From the NCBI GenBank assembly GCA_949317995.1, contig OX439038.1, positions 34,742,613 to 34,806,612 on the forward strand: a stretch of 64,000 nt of DNA. Reading direction: 5' to 3'. Positions 11,151 to 23,270 of the stretch are shown here, piece after piece. The number at the start of each line of letters is the position of its first letter. Position 1 is the first letter of the stretch. A model generated the notes under the pieces. The model was not told the DNA's origin, did not search any database, and worked only from the letters and a program-made list of their open reading frames with translations. Source of the stretch: Acholoe squamosa. Taxonomy: Eukaryota; Annelida; Polychaeta; Phyllodocida; Polynoidae. Made by a program: the position numbers and the translations under genes.

Positions 11151-12026
11151 ACACCTATTTGGGGTTTTGACAAAAATTTGTCCCAGTCCAAAATTTTATT
11201 TCGCTTAATTTCATAACAACACTTAGTCTACATATGTCAGTAACTACTCACAATTTGTCAGATATCAGTCAAAATATGTCAGTAATTAGTTAATGTCAGT
11301 AATTATTCACTATTTGTCAGCAACTAGTCAATACATGTCAGTATTTACTCAGAATTCACCAGCAATTATTCAATATATATTAGTAATTACTCACTATTTG
11401 TGAGCAAATAGTCAATATATATCAGTATTTACTCACACTTTTTCAGCATTTAGTCAATATACGTCAGTACTTAGTCACTCTATATCAGCAATTATCAATG
11501 CATGTCAGTATTTACTCACAATCTGTCAACAAATAGTCAATATATAACAGAGAAATAGCCATTGATTCAATTGTGCATCCTGCCTTGACTGGTATTTGTC
11601 AAGATATGTCAGTATCTATGAACTATTTGTCAGCAATTAGTAAATATATGTTAGTAATTATTCACTATCTGTCAGCAATTAGTCAATACATGATAGTAGT
11701 TACTTACATTTTATCAGCATTTAGTCAATATATGTTAGTAATTGCTCACTATTTATCAGCAATTAGTCTATATGTTCGTAATTGCTCACTATTTATCAGC
11801 AATTAGTCTATATGTTAGTAATTGCTCACTATTTATCAGCAATTAGTCTATATGTTAGTAATTGCTCACTATTTATCAGCAATTAGTCTATATGTTAGTA
11901 ATTGTAAGTTAATATATATCAGTATTTACTCACACTTTGTCAGCAATTAGTCAATATAAGTCAGTACTTAGTCACTCTATATCAGCAATTATCAATGCAT
12001 GTCAGTATTTACTCACAATCTGTCAG
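11151..12026 (+). repeat. 40-42-bp tandem array (tail of element copy 1)
   Basis: Degenerate tandem repeat with two half-units of about 21 bp: tcagtaattactcacaattt and tcagcaattagtcaatatat. At 11720-11900 four almost perfect 40-bp units occur in a row, so local amplification is recent. AT-rich, with no coding potential. Confidence 0.9.
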
Positions 12027-12590
12027 CTAAAATTGCTAAAATTATTGATAACTTTGTTCCCATTGTGCAGATTTGAAAATAAATATCGCCATGATGATCG
12101 CCAGCTCGAAATACCCTTAAATCATAGGTCACACTATGGGAAACTCCTATATGAGGTTTTTGACTACCCCCTGCACCCCCTTTTGCCAGTCCTGCACTGG
12201 CATGTAGCCCCCTCAAAAAACCCTTTTTCAACCTCTTCCTGCCTTAAACATAGCCCTTTTTTCGCCAGTTGAGCGCAAAACAGGTATCTTTTGGCAGAAG
12301 GTAGTGCGCGTCCACACCACGGTAAGGGCACAGGTGGACTGGCTGGGCCGAAAAGGCACCTAGTCAAAAAATTTATTTCGCTTATTCTTTTCCGAAACCG
12401 ATTTTTTTAGGGGGGGCATGTTCTTTAGGGGGACGAAACACCCCAGATTGATACCAAACATTCCATGTCTGTGCATATTATTTGCATAATTAGCATAATT
12501 ATCCAGTATCTTCATACTTTTCCATATATATAGATGTGTGTCATTGCTCCCTTATAGAATTCATATGCTTGCAAGTATAAATTACTGACA
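12027..12590 (+). mobile_element. Unclassified repeat element, head copy 2
   Basis: Second copy of the block at 10590-11150. Its first 400 bp are diverged from copy 1 (for example aatatcgccatgatgatcgc instead of aagaccgccatgacgttcgc), but from about 12437 onward it is nearly identical to copy 1, and identity continues into the following array. The switch from diverged to near-identical points to a recent duplication or gene conversion of the distal part only. Confidence 0.7.
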
Positions 12591-13930
12591 CCTATTTGGG
12601 GTTTTGACAAAAATTTGTCCCAGTCCAAAATTTTATTTCGCTTAATTTCATAACAACACTTAGTCTACATATGTCAGTAACTACTCACAATTTGTCAGAT
12701 ATCAGTCAAAATATGTCAGTAATTAGTTAATGTCAGTAATTATTCACTATTTGTCAGCAATTAGTCAATACATGTCAGTATTTACTCAGAATTCACCAGC
12801 AATTATTCAATATATATTAGTAATTACTCACTATTTGTGAGCAAATAGTCAATATATATCAGTATTTACTCACACTTTTTCAGCATTTAGTCAATATACG
12901 TCAGTACTTAGTCACTCTATATCAGCAATTATCAATGCATGTCAGTATTTACTCACAATCTGTCAACAAATAGTCAATATATAACAGAGAAATAGCCATT
13001 GATTCAATTGTGCATCCTGCCTTGACTGGTATTTGTCAAGATATGTCAGTATCTATGAACTATTTGTCAGCAATTAGTAAATATATGTTAGTAATTATTC
13101 ACTATCTGTCAGCAATTAGTCAATACATGATAGTAGTTACTTACATTTTATCAGCATTTAGTCAATATATGTTAGTAATTGCTCACTATTTATCAGCAAT
13201 TAGTCTATATGTTCGTAATTGCTCACTATTTATCAGCAATTAGTCTATATGTTAGTAATTGCTCACTATTTATCAGCAATTAGTCTATATGTTAGTAATT
13301 GCTCACTATTTATCAGCAATTAGTCTATATGTTAGTAATTGTAAGTTAATATATATCAGTATTTACTCACACTTTGTCAGCAATTAGTCAATATAAGTCA
13401 GTACTTAGTCACTCTATATCAGCAATTATCAATGCATGTCAGTATTTACTCACAATCTGTCAGCAAATAGTCTATATATAACAGAGAAAAAGCCATTGAT
13501 TCCTCTTCCTGTACATCCTGCCTTGACTGGTATTTGTCAAAATATGTCAGTATCTATGGACTATTTGTCAGCAATAAGTTAATATATGCTAGTAACTATT
13601 CACTATTTTTCAGCAATTAGTCAATACATGGTAGTAATTACTTACATTTTATCAGCATTTAGTCAATATATGTTAGTAATTGCTCACTATTGACTAATAT
13701 CTGACAAATTGTGAGTAATTACTGACATATAATGACTAAGTATTGTTTTATAATGACTAAGTACTGGCATATATTGACTGATTGCTGACAAATAGTGAGT
13801 AATTACTTACATATATTGACTAATTGCTGACAAAGTGAGTATTTACTGACATATATTGACTAATTGCTGTTATATGGTGACTAAGTACTAACATGTATTG
13901 ACTAATTGCTGACAAATAGTGAGCAATTAC
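12591..13930 (+). repeat. 40-42-bp tandem array (tail of copy 2) with orientation switch
   Basis: From the head end to about 13458 it repeats the copy 1 array almost base for base at an offset of 1437 bp. Near 13690 the array flips: the following units read as the reverse complement (ctgacaaattgtgagtaatt, gactaattgctgacaaatag). This makes a head-to-head junction with hairpin potential. Confidence 0.85.
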
Positions 13931-13932
13931 TA

Positions 13933-14131
13933 ATCCGATCATAAGTACATAAATCTAGATGATATGACCGAGCAGCTAAATATTACAGCAATGCTGTATT
14001 TCTATATTGAAATATAATATCCGATCATAAGTACATAAATCTAGATGATACGACCGAGCAACTATTACAGCAATGCTGTATTTCTATATCGATATATATT
14101 AAATGATCATAAATACATAAATCTAGATTAA
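13933..14131 (+). repeat. 86-bp tandem repeat, 2.3 copies
   Basis: Two full copies start at 13933 and 14019 (atccgatcataagtacataa, then attacagcaatgctgtattt), and a partial third copy starts near 14101. Unrelated in sequence to the neighbouring 40-bp arrays. Confidence 0.85.
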
Positions 14132-14750
14132 AGAGTCATGATAATGATCCTTGAGTCATGATAATGAGTATAGAGTCATGGGCATCCTCGTTGTGTATCA
14201 CTGCCAAATTATTATTTTCTTAAGATCGTTGATACCCTCACATTTTTCATTTTATAACTTTAATATATTATTGAGAGAGACGCGGAGAGACGGATATCTG
14301 CTTATAGTACATTCTTCATACCTTTTTGTTTCTCTTTAGCGCTCCCCCATGATTTAACCTATGTGTGTTGTATACAGCGCTGTAGAGAGGTATATGCTGT
14401 ATCTTATTTGTCTTTTGATTAATATTCCTGCCTCTGTTGGGATGGAATTATGCCTTGCTATTAGATCATCAATAAGGAAAGTACATTAGAATTGTGGACT
14501 AATGGGCACCCTGATCAGGTTACGACCAGCCCATGGCAACATGGTGGGCAACTAGCAACGTTATGAAGCCATATTGAATTAGCCATAGAAGCCATAGTAG
14601 GCAAAAAAAAAAGAGAGAGAGAGAAAAAAAAAATGTTTGTTTCAGGTAATCCGGCCCTACCTAGCCAAACAGGGCCGACCCTTATTTTGGCTTTATTTTT
14701 GAAGAAGTTATAAGGTTTTGGGCAAGTTTTCAGCCAGTTTGGCCATCCCT
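14132..14750. other. RBIS intron 2, no gene
   Basis: AT-rich intronic sequence with purine-rich low-complexity runs at 14600-14630. A tttcaggtaat motif (14640) is inverted as attacctgaaa-like sequence near 15239. This suggests an outer, older foldback around the MITE that follows. Confidence 0.4.
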
Positions 14751-15184
14751 GAGTCCCATAGCTTAGAAATCTAAACTCTCATCTCTGTGGCTGACGTGAG
14801 AGTTTAGAAAACTGGATGTTTACTAGTGGGTGAAGAACTCTCTAGGGAGGAGGGATTTAAACTTAGTTTCAAGTCTATTTATACCTCCACCAGATTCCCG
14901 CTCAGCTGGGAAGGTGGCATAATGACAAGAGATGTGTGCAGTTAATATACTCTAAAATTTTATTGTAAGCCATCCGATTTCCTAAATGGGCGAGTTTGTA
15001 GTCAACAAATCAGCCTATTCAGGGAACTTGAAAGTTTTAAGAAATTCCAAGTATTAGTCGCCGAAAATGTGCGTTCTTGGGCCATGTACGCAGGGGGCTC
15101 ACCCACTAGGAAACTAGAGATTCTCTTAGAAACTCCCACGGCGGTACAGAGATGAGAGTTTAGATTTCTAAGCTATGAGTCCCG
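14751..15184. mobile_element. Foldback MITE with roughly 95-bp terminal inverted repeats
   Basis: The left end (14751-14845: cccatagcttagaaatctaa, ctctcatctctgt, later actagtgggtga) is the reverse complement of the right end (15090-15182: tcacccactag, acagagatgagag, ttagatttctaagctatg). No reading frame of note inside, hence non-autonomous. Superfamily not assigned. Confidence 0.75.
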
Positions 15185-16944
15185 ATGACTCGTCACCATG
15201 TCATTGTAGCAAATCCTACCTAATTTTTTTTTCAGTGCGTTACCTGAAACACACAACGAATTCTTTTTTGCCTTTGATATGTAAAATAATGCATGAGGGA
15301 AATTATGGCTTTTTGTGCCGAAATAACCTCTAGGCACCGATCAGGTTACCCTCTATTATTTGATTACAAGAGCAAAGTTCTCCTTTTGTTTTTCTATAGG
15401 ATTCAGGCGGGGTGCATTTTCTGCCTATGAAATAATTCTCTCCATTCATTCCTGGATTATTAAGGTGTAGCTGGTACCGATCGTAATAGCTTTTTATATC
15501 AGTACGTATATCCCAGCAACAGATCAAGCAATGGCTATGCCCTTTTGACAACGTAGTTGATGCTGTAATAAATTATGTGATTGAGTTCACAGTGGCATAT
15601 ATCAATATTTACTATGTGGCGATAGAGTAAGTCGATGTTAGGGAGAGACTATGGAGTTCTTAGAATTCTTTTTTTTTGTTGTGCTTTGTTGCTGAATAAG
15701 GCACACCTTTTGTTTTCTTCTCTTTACTCACAAGTATGAATTAAATTGAGCAGAGGAAGAAAGTGAAATGCGGTAGATTCCTATGGCTGTAATTGGAATG
15801 TTATAAGTTTCCTTATACATACTCCAATGTGTGCAAATACACCTATGAACTTACATATGCAGGGTGGTTCAGGAAAAATGTCGAGACTTTTATAGACGTT
15901 TTTTTTATATTGCCCATTCTTATACTAAGTGTTACCATAATATTTCTCTGATGGGATTACTTCAGGATTACATCCATTCTTCTGATACCCCAGGTTCCTG
16001 AGCCTGTTAGTACATTTGGCCTTCTATTGGCTGTATTTACTCTGACATTATGCAGCAGGGGTAAGCTGTATTCCAGTAGTCTATTTTCTCTCACAATATG
16101 TATCCTTGTTAACGTCTAGAGAGCTTTAGCCTTACCCCGTAGGCACACCGTTCTGGGAATTCCCTATTTGTGTTAACTAGGTAAATTTACACAGGCTATA
16201 AGCCTTTTTACTGGGTGGGCAGACTTGGCCCAATTTGCAACAACTTTGAAGCAATTACTGATGAATGGCATTCGCACATGGTGGGCCTCCAGTCTAGCTA
16301 GCAGAGGCGTTGTTCTCCTATGGCTTCCACCAGAGAGAGTAGATCAAGTCCCCGAAACTCCTCTGCTTGCAAACAGTGTGATCAGCCAAATTAAGAATGC
16401 TGAGGCATTTAATGGGAAGTGCGGGAGTACCTGGTATAACTGAATTCTACCATATTTGATCGTTGTATTTGTAGAACGTTGGGCACAACTAAGAGCCATT
16501 TAAAAAATATTCAGGGGTGCCGGAACAGGGAAGGGGGGTGGCACCCCAAATCCCAGGCCAGTGGCCTGAGTGGGGCCAGACGAGGTTTGCTCTATGTTTG
16601 CTCATAAATTGACCTAAAAATTGTCTAAATTTCCATAATTACCCGGGGGGGGGTGGCCCTAGAACCCTCTTAAAGTGTCCAAAATTTTCATTTGTTCTTA
16701 GAATTGTCAACGGGGCCTGCCTGACACTCTTTGAGCCCCTCAAAGACACTTTGCTTTCGACACCCCTGTAATATTTCTGGTATGGATGTGCAGTGATCAC
16801 AGTCTAAATATTGTTGTGTTAGAATTATGGTGACACGTGAGGTAATTTTGGCTTTATGGTGAAAGAAAGTTGGACATTTTTTTTTTGTAGATGTAGATTA
16901 TTACATCAGGTCCTCCTAGAATTCTTGATTCCATAATTAGACAA
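15185..16944. other. RBIS intron 2, no gene recognised
   Basis: Long T runs and homopolymer-rich patches (for example a G run near 16650) but no exon-like segment. A 72-codon frame at 16225-16443 lacks any known motif. Confidence 0.4.
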
Positions 16945-17143
16945 AACCAGGCCCGTTGGGTATATAGGCAAATGTCCATGACCATGGAATATTTTTGCAT
17001 CGTATTCACTGAGGTGAGGCTGTCCGTATTCAATGATACCTTATAGGCAGAGTTGAATGCGGACAGGCCTCACTCAGGTGAATGCGATGCAAAAATGTTC
17101 CATGGGAGTGGACATTTGGATTTATGTCATGGCCTACGGGGTT
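16945..17143. mobile_element. Hairpin (foldback) MITE, about 200 bp
   Basis: Left arm aaatgtccatg, atttttgcatcgtattcac, gaggctgtccgtattcaa pairs with right arm ttgaatgcggacaggcctc, gtgaatgcgatgcaaaaat, tggacattt around a short loop at about 17030-17050. Weaker pairing extends outwards (aggcccgttggg with ggcctacggggtt). A transcript would fold into one long hairpin. Confidence 0.75.
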
Positions 17144-19365
17144 ATCTAGACTTTAGATAGACAAATCAACTTATTTTATCATACATGAATCACATGATCA
17201 TTAGCCATTGAATATGGACATATTGTATTCAATGTCCCCCCCCCCATTGAATACGGCGGCTCTAGTACTAATCTATAGTAACATTCGTATCAGCCATGGC
17301 ATAAAAGCTGAGTCCACCTGTAGGCTATCCTATGGGCGTCTTGTGCTGTTTCTGCTATTGATGACAGTGCAGGTGGTGCCTCAGCCCCGGGCATTATGGG
17401 GGCTGGTGTAAGTGTTAATGGATTCTGTAACAGGCAGCATGGCGGTAAGTGCATCCACAGGCCGTCCACAGGGCACGCACTCACATGTAATCTACCGTAA
17501 AGTCGGTAACAAGGATTACTGCAGTCTCTGCCAGACATTCCCTGCCGTCATGTGTCACTATCTCTCTGTTATATTAAAGTGCAAGGTACTAGGGGGTCAA
17601 TATCATTCCATTCTTGTTTCTGCTAAAATTAACCCCTCTCTATCGATTGAAATAGTCACCTGAATACCCTTTTATCTATGAGACACTGTAAAGCTTGTAT
17701 AAACGCATAAAGGATTGGAGGAAGCAAAGGAGCAATCCCAGTTACCTACCCTACATTTTTAGAACCCGAAACACATATTTTCTCTGGCCAAATAACTAAT
17801 AGTAAATGTGACAGTTTGGGCAAAATCTTTGGCTTTATGGTGAAAGAAAGGTTGGGCATGTTTTTAGTAGAAGTCAATTCCTTGTCATGCTGGTATGATT
17901 AGGGCAATAACAAATATACCCTTTAGTACAGGTCACACCTGCATTTAGCTGATATTCCAAGAGCCCTCAGGGCGAGTAAATGATATGAAAAGTGTAAAGC
18001 ATGCGGTCACAAGAAGGTTGTAGCGATGGTGATTGTAAGTGTTATAAGATATACCAATAGCCCTGGGGGTATTGATCTGGACACAGTATGGGCAGCATAT
18101 GGTTAGATTGTGATGTAAGATATAGACAGAGCGCAACATGATCATGCAGGGCACGATGGTTACTGATAGCTTTACTCATGTAGCCGGAGTAAGTAATTAA
18201 TGAGTTATAAATGTCTCACGCCAGTTGACAGCTAGGGACATATTCAAGGCGAATGGGTTTAGATGTAGCATTCAACTGCAATGGATCTAACTAATTGATA
18301 AAGGCATGTGAATTGAGTTTTGTGAAAGAGCCCTATGCAGGTTTATGCTTTCATTGCAAAGTCTCACATATATGTAGATAATCCATTGATTGTCTAAACT
18401 AACCATATACTGGTCAGGATGCCCTATATGTTTCCGTTTTTATCTTGTCTTGGTCCTCTTTTTGACCTCAGGAGCTCCTGCACGTTAAATTACACGATTT
18501 TGTTCCATATCTGTTGAGGTTGTTTTATTGATTGTACCGTTGTAACCACTACGGAACCACTAACCTTCTGCACCACAGAGTTCACAGGAACCATGGATAT
18601 GACCTTGGCTATTGAAAAGACGTTAATAACCTTGATACATTCCTAATCTATAATCATAGTTCGACTATACTTTCCCCTCCAATGTTCATGATAACGTCTT
18701 TTGGTGATGGCGTACGTACAGAGCTCCTTTTGATTTAAATGAAAGACAACCCTTTCTTTTTGCAGTCTTTACATTGATTTAAAGATTCTGACAGTTGTAA
18801 GCACATCTGCTATCAAGAGCACAGACAGCAGGCTTCTCGGGTGCATTCTATGATGCTACAAGAGACCAAATGCACCATATGGTGCATGTTAAATCACAGA
18901 GGTTGTGCCAAAATTATATATTTCCTTTAACGTAAAGTGTTCCAACATCATATATACCTTGTGGGATAACTCAGTGGGGCTCTTAAGTGCTATAAATGAT
19001 CGAATAAAATATGCAACCATAGCCTGCATCAGAGAGGCTTGCTGCCTTCCCTTATATTTACAACAGCAGATGTGCCAAATAGCATGTCAGAATATTTTTA
19101 TTCAATAAAAGGCCTACAAAAAGAGGTCATCATGAACATGGGTTGATCTCTTTCTTATAACTGGTCATCCTCATTGAATTCTTTTTAAAGCCATAATTCG
19201 TCCCCAACCCTCTTGTGATCTGATAATAGTATTCATATTAACGTTAACCTTTATACTTCCTGCTTGTTATTGTCTGGCATTGGGCCATTGTGTCCTCTTC
19301 CTTGACATGGTAACATATTCTGCATTTTTGGGACTATTATACATTGTAGTCTTCATTCCTTTCAG
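17144..19365. other. RBIS intron 2, distal part
   Basis: No exon recognised. A diverged SINE tail remnant (atgaccttggctattgaaaa, then acgttaataacc) is at about 18595-18640. A phrase gctttatggtgaaagaaag occurs at 16852 and again at 17831, so a short dispersed repeat is present. A polypyrimidine tract and ttcag at 19365 form the acceptor of RBIS exon 3. Confidence 0.45.
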
Positions 19366-19443
19366 GCAGTGACGCGGACATCAGACGAAGCTCCGATCAC
19401 AGTAGACATGGACGCAGCTGCCAGTGACTTTGCAAAGCTTTGA
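19366..19443 (+). CDS. RBIS: RBIS-like ribosome biogenesis factor, coding exon 3 and stop
   Basis: After acceptor cctttcag, 25 codons and TGA (19441-19443) continue exon 2 in phase 0: AVTRTSDEAPITVDMDAAAS then DFAKL. The end matches the acidic residue, Ala and Leu rich C-terminus of vertebrate RBIS (DEATRLMALL type). Using the alternative cag four bases later would break the frame. The 10.8-kb intron before it is full of repeats while the exons are clean. Confidence 0.85.
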   Translation, partial: AVTRTSDEAPITVDMDAAASDFAKL

Positions 19444-20788
19444 CTTCTCAAGATCCAATTACATTATGTAATAACTGATTCCATTTCATGAAAAATGCAC
19501 TTCATTTAATGCTCATTAGTAATTCTACACACATCATTATTTCAAACAACGTCCCCTCAGAGGAGGATCGTTGCATTCGTTTTCCTCATCAGCATTGCGC
19601 TGTAGGTCTCATATGAAACACACAGCTAAGATTTTGTAAATGTATGATGTATTCAAAACCAAACAACGTCAAATGTCGGGACATTTTTCTCACCTACTTT
19701 CTAATATTATTACTATCAAGTCCCAGTATGCCAAAGTATAAGGCATACCCCAAACTCCGGTCTCACTCCGATATCCGGTCCCATTCCAAACTTCCTTGTT
19801 TATAAAACCGGCCTTTTACAAGTAATAAGTGGCAAATAGGACAACTCTCTTCATTTCCAGAATTATCTTACATCATTTTTTGATGGGTGACATTAATTTG
19901 TGAACTTCCTTATTGTTGTTTTATCTAAAACATGCTGTTTTAGTTGATGAGGTTTTCATCTTGTGTTATGTTTGTGGGGTATACGATTACGTTGCAATAT
20001 ATAATGGTTGTCAATGCGAAAGTAGGTTTTTAATTTAGAATGTATATTTGCTCTGGAAAAGAGGAATCACCCTGTGTTAGCTATACAAAACACATGTCTA
20101 GCATGCAGAGATGCCACTTTTCATGGTTTACCAGGAATTCCTGGTTTTGATTCCAAGATTTCTGTATTATATTATCTTAAATTCCTGTGGAAATGTTTCC
20201 AAATTCCAGTTTTCCTGGTTTTTGTCGGCCAGTGTGTGGCATCTCTAAGCATGTCGTTCTTGAATACTCCATTTTAGAAATGTACAACGATGTTCCTATT
20301 TTAGACACTTATACCATGTAAGTTGTCTATTGACTAGCTAATGCTGTTTATGTTTATGAATTGGTTGGCTTTGTACTTTGTACTTATAAAACGGTGTCTT
20401 TAAATTGACAGAAGATGTATGATTGCTATTGTATTCATTTGACATACAGTATGACTTTAAAATCATCGACCAGTGGATGGATAGTCTGACCTACTGTTTA
20501 CAGCGCCACCCTCTCCTGGAGTGCGTCACTGTCTTAGTGTCAGCCATAGCGTAAATCTGTACGTCTATCATTACGCAAGTGATAGGGCTGAGTTGTTAGG
20601 CTGGTATCCTGCTGCAGAACACAGTCCCATAGTTTTTCATCCTGAAACCTATTAAAAGTCCCAAATATGGTACATACTTGGTCTGAAATTTGTTACCTAT
20701 ATCCATCCCAATGAGCATTTGTTGTCTTCCTAACAGACTATAAGAAAATAACATATTTGCCTACACTGTCAGTGAATGCTCTGGCAAC
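19444..20788. other. RBIS 3' UTR and intergenic sequence
   Basis: The 3' UTR must begin here. I find no AATAAA in the first kilobase. An ATTAAA at about 20654 is one candidate signal. No other gene seen. Confidence 0.35.
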
Positions 20789-20803
20789 CTCCTTGCCGAT
20801 AGA

Positions 20804-20981
20804 TGGGCTTCCCTAGCCCACTTAAATGGGTCTATATCTCCTCTTTCCTATCCCCTCGGATGTGTGTGGTGCACATGTGCACGGGCACCAAAACATTCCT
20901 CTGTGAAATTGCGTAATATAGTTCTTGCCATGAATATGACCTTAGCTGTCGAAATGGCGTTAAACATCTACTACTCACTCA
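20804..20981 (+). mobile_element. SINE with 15-bp target site duplication
   Basis: Starts gggcttccctagcccactt, passes gtgtgtggtgcacatgtgca and ends with cgaaatggcgttaaac plus a (actc)n tail. It is flanked by the duplication ctccttgccgataga at 20789-20803 and 20982-20996. The head has an A-box-like TAGCCCAC..AAGG but no clear B box. Length 178 bp. The same family occurs at 26208, 27062 (minus) and 30466. Confidence 0.85.
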
Positions 20982-20996
20982 CTCCTTGCCGATAGA

Positions 20997-21405
20997 AATA
21001 GGTTTATTTACATCCTGGTTTGGATGTTCAGAGAGGATTTGGGCACTAAACAGCCTAACGAGACTTTTCATATAATCCTTCTCTAGTTATTTGCGAAATA
21101 TTACAACATATTTTTACATAGATTGTCAGCAACTTTAAAATAGTGCAGGAGTGCTGCATCATACCAGCCATGACAGGTGCTTGACACACTTTTAATTCAT
21201 TGGTCAGTTTACACTACCCAGAGGTGCACGGCGTCAGAGGTGCAATCTACGTAATGTGGCTCTGATGTCAGAACGGATAGTCTGACTGAGAAAAGGGGGA
21301 TGAAATGAAAGGAAACATGGTTGGATAAATATTTTGTAAATGGTCGCCAATAAATTACTATTTACTAAGGTACACCTATTTTTTTTTACTCATAACATAT
21401 TTAAT
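20997..21405. other. Intergenic, no gene
   Basis: This is 3' of the minus-strand fucosyltransferase. A minus-strand AATAAA lies at about 21003-21009, inside the sequence after the SINE, and is a possible but distant polyadenylation signal. Nothing else recognised. Confidence 0.35.
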
Positions 21406-21407
21406 AA

Positions 21408-21489
<82 letters not shown>
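21406..21489. repeat. (TA)n microsatellite
   Basis: About 80 bp of almost pure TA repeat, ending eight bases from the fucosyltransferase stop codon. It would therefore form the start of the 3' UTR of that gene. Confidence 0.95.
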
Positions 21490-21492
<3 letters not shown>

Positions 21493-21496
21493 AATG

Positions 21497-22641
21497 TCAG
21501 CTGCGTTTTACTCTAAAAGATATCCCTTTCCAATCTGGTGGATATGTGTCTTTAGGATCAAATTCACTTTCCAATTCACTATTGTGAGCGGGAAAATCAG
21601 CATAATACAGTACACTGCCCCCTGCCAGCCATGCAGCCCACCAACCAAATGTCCCCACTGTCATAATAGTGTGATTGCAGAAGGACAAGATGGCAAGGTC
21701 CTCTATATCATAGTGCTCAGCACTGAAGGCCACTGGGGCTATGGTCTTTGGTACATGCTTAATACTCCATTGCATATCATCTGAACATACTACAAACAAC
21801 AGATTTTGATGCCTAGAGGCAAAGAAGATCATTGCTGTCTCTAAATACTCTGCTGTTGCAACTGTATATCCCTTTTTGACATTATGTTCTTGTAACATAT
21901 CGCCCCTCCTTATGTGGATACCTACAAAGGTAACAGCTCTTGCTGACACATTCCTTAGGCCGTATTTTTCCTCATAAGCCTGCTGGAGGTATCTTCTACC
22001 CAAACTCACAATTTTATCCCTAAAACGGAAGTGATGTTTTATCACATGACTCTGCTTGACAAAGTACTTCCAAGACTGGTAAAATCCTAGCAGTAGAATA
22101 TCCAGGTCATAATTGAGGTTCTCTGTCCTGTCATCATATAAATTAGCACCATCTTCAAGAAACAGAGACCAGCTTCTCGGGCTGGTTGCCTCTGTCATCT
22201 CTGTAGCACCAAGGTGAAAGTAATTCCTGAGGAGCTGGAAACCAGGCCAGAGGGGAATCATATAGTTCCTTTGACTAATCCCCCTCAATGCAGCATAAGT
22301 AAACATATGGTTACCAAGTCCACCCTCATGGCGGACCGTCAGGTAGTGTTTATGCTTGGATTTGTTACTTGGTCTGTATTTTGGGTTCTCTGCCAAATAT
22401 ACTGGTACGGCCGGAAAATCGTCTTCGCCATCTAGGCTGGTAGGCATGGGGGCCTTTGATGAAATGGTGACATTGTTTGGTGATGATGTTATTAGGGTAT
22501 GGACTATACTGCTGGGTAGTTGACTTTGAAGTGAGGTATTCCATAGGATTGTAAACTGAAGGACGCTATAGAGGAGGGTCACAGTCCCCAGCACGGAGAG
22601 AAAGTACAAGGGGCGTCCACGTCCCAGCCTCGACAGCACAC
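21497..22641 (-). CDS. GT11 alpha-1,2-fucosyltransferase, final exon
   Basis: The exon encodes 380 residues and stop. It is a type II Golgi membrane enzyme of CAZy family GT11 that transfers fucose from GDP-fucose to galactose-containing glycans in the secretory pathway. Order: short basic stretch RLGRGRP, transmembrane anchor (LYFLSVLGTVTLLYSVLQF), Ser/Thr-rich stem, then the catalytic domain. The family motifs GGLGNHMFTYAALRG, VGIHIRRGD (GDP-fucose site) and VGTFGWWAAWLAG are all present and in order. Several N-x-S/T sequons fit a luminal domain. The frame stays open to 22846, but an acceptor tttaattgcag ends at 22642, the extension crosses a homopolymer-rich stretch, and no ATG lies between acceptor and anchor. 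A short upstream exon carrying the start is therefore expected; I did not find it. No damage seen. Confidence 0.85.
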
Positions 22642-23270
22642 CTGCAATTAAATGAACCAGCACATTGAAACAATTTTGATAGTAACATTTATTCGAAGAG
22701 ACTGGTGAGATATGTGCTTGAAATCCCCACCCCCCCCCCGGCCCACAAAAAAAAAGGTGAAAGGATTTTCTACTGACATTTTGATGCAAGTGCACACCCC
22801 ATGTTTTATGTCCCGACTCCGTTGTGTAGCTGCCCTTTTTTCCCAAATTCTATACAGAGTGTCAATGTGTTTCCCAATCTTCTAGTGGTGTGTACCATGC
22901 TTTTTAGAACGTATTTTCTCCAGGGGTGAGTGAGTAGAGAGACCTTAATACTCAAAAGTCTACACGGATATCCCAGGATGGGTATACCTTCCCCCAGCTT
23001 TGGTTGACATGGCCTCTCCGTCGCACACTATGCGTCTGTAGTAAGTATGGAATCTAAAAGCCCCCCCCCCCCAAGATGGAAGTGCACGGGCATTATTTCT
23101 ACCTACATCCGGCCCAAAGATTTGATCACCATCGCCATCCTTGGAGGAGAAATTAACTTTTACCTTGGTCATAACGCAGGGCCCTAGCTGAGGGGGGGGC
23201 GGGGACGAAAGTGCCCTGTTGTTACCTTAAAATGCGTTATGGGTCAAAACTGACAGAGAAGTTCTTGGTT
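22642..23270. other. Intron or 5' region of the fucosyltransferase; no exon found
   Basis: Contains C/G homopolymers (22728-22739, 23061-23072, 23194-23205). The upstream coding exon of the fucosyltransferase should be here or further right, but I cannot identify it. Confidence 0.35.

Noticed and set aside
11573-13243. Identical 77-codon frames at 11573 and 13010
   Set aside because: They come from the AT-rich tandem array and its 1437-bp duplication, not from a gene pair.
16225-16443. 72-codon plus-strand frame
   Set aside because: No motif, no splice context, and it lies inside the RBIS intron among repeats.
22642-22846. Longer fucosyltransferase start at 22846
   Set aside because: The extension crosses a splice acceptor (ttgcag) and a homopolymer-rich stretch and lies before the transmembrane anchor; it is most likely intron.
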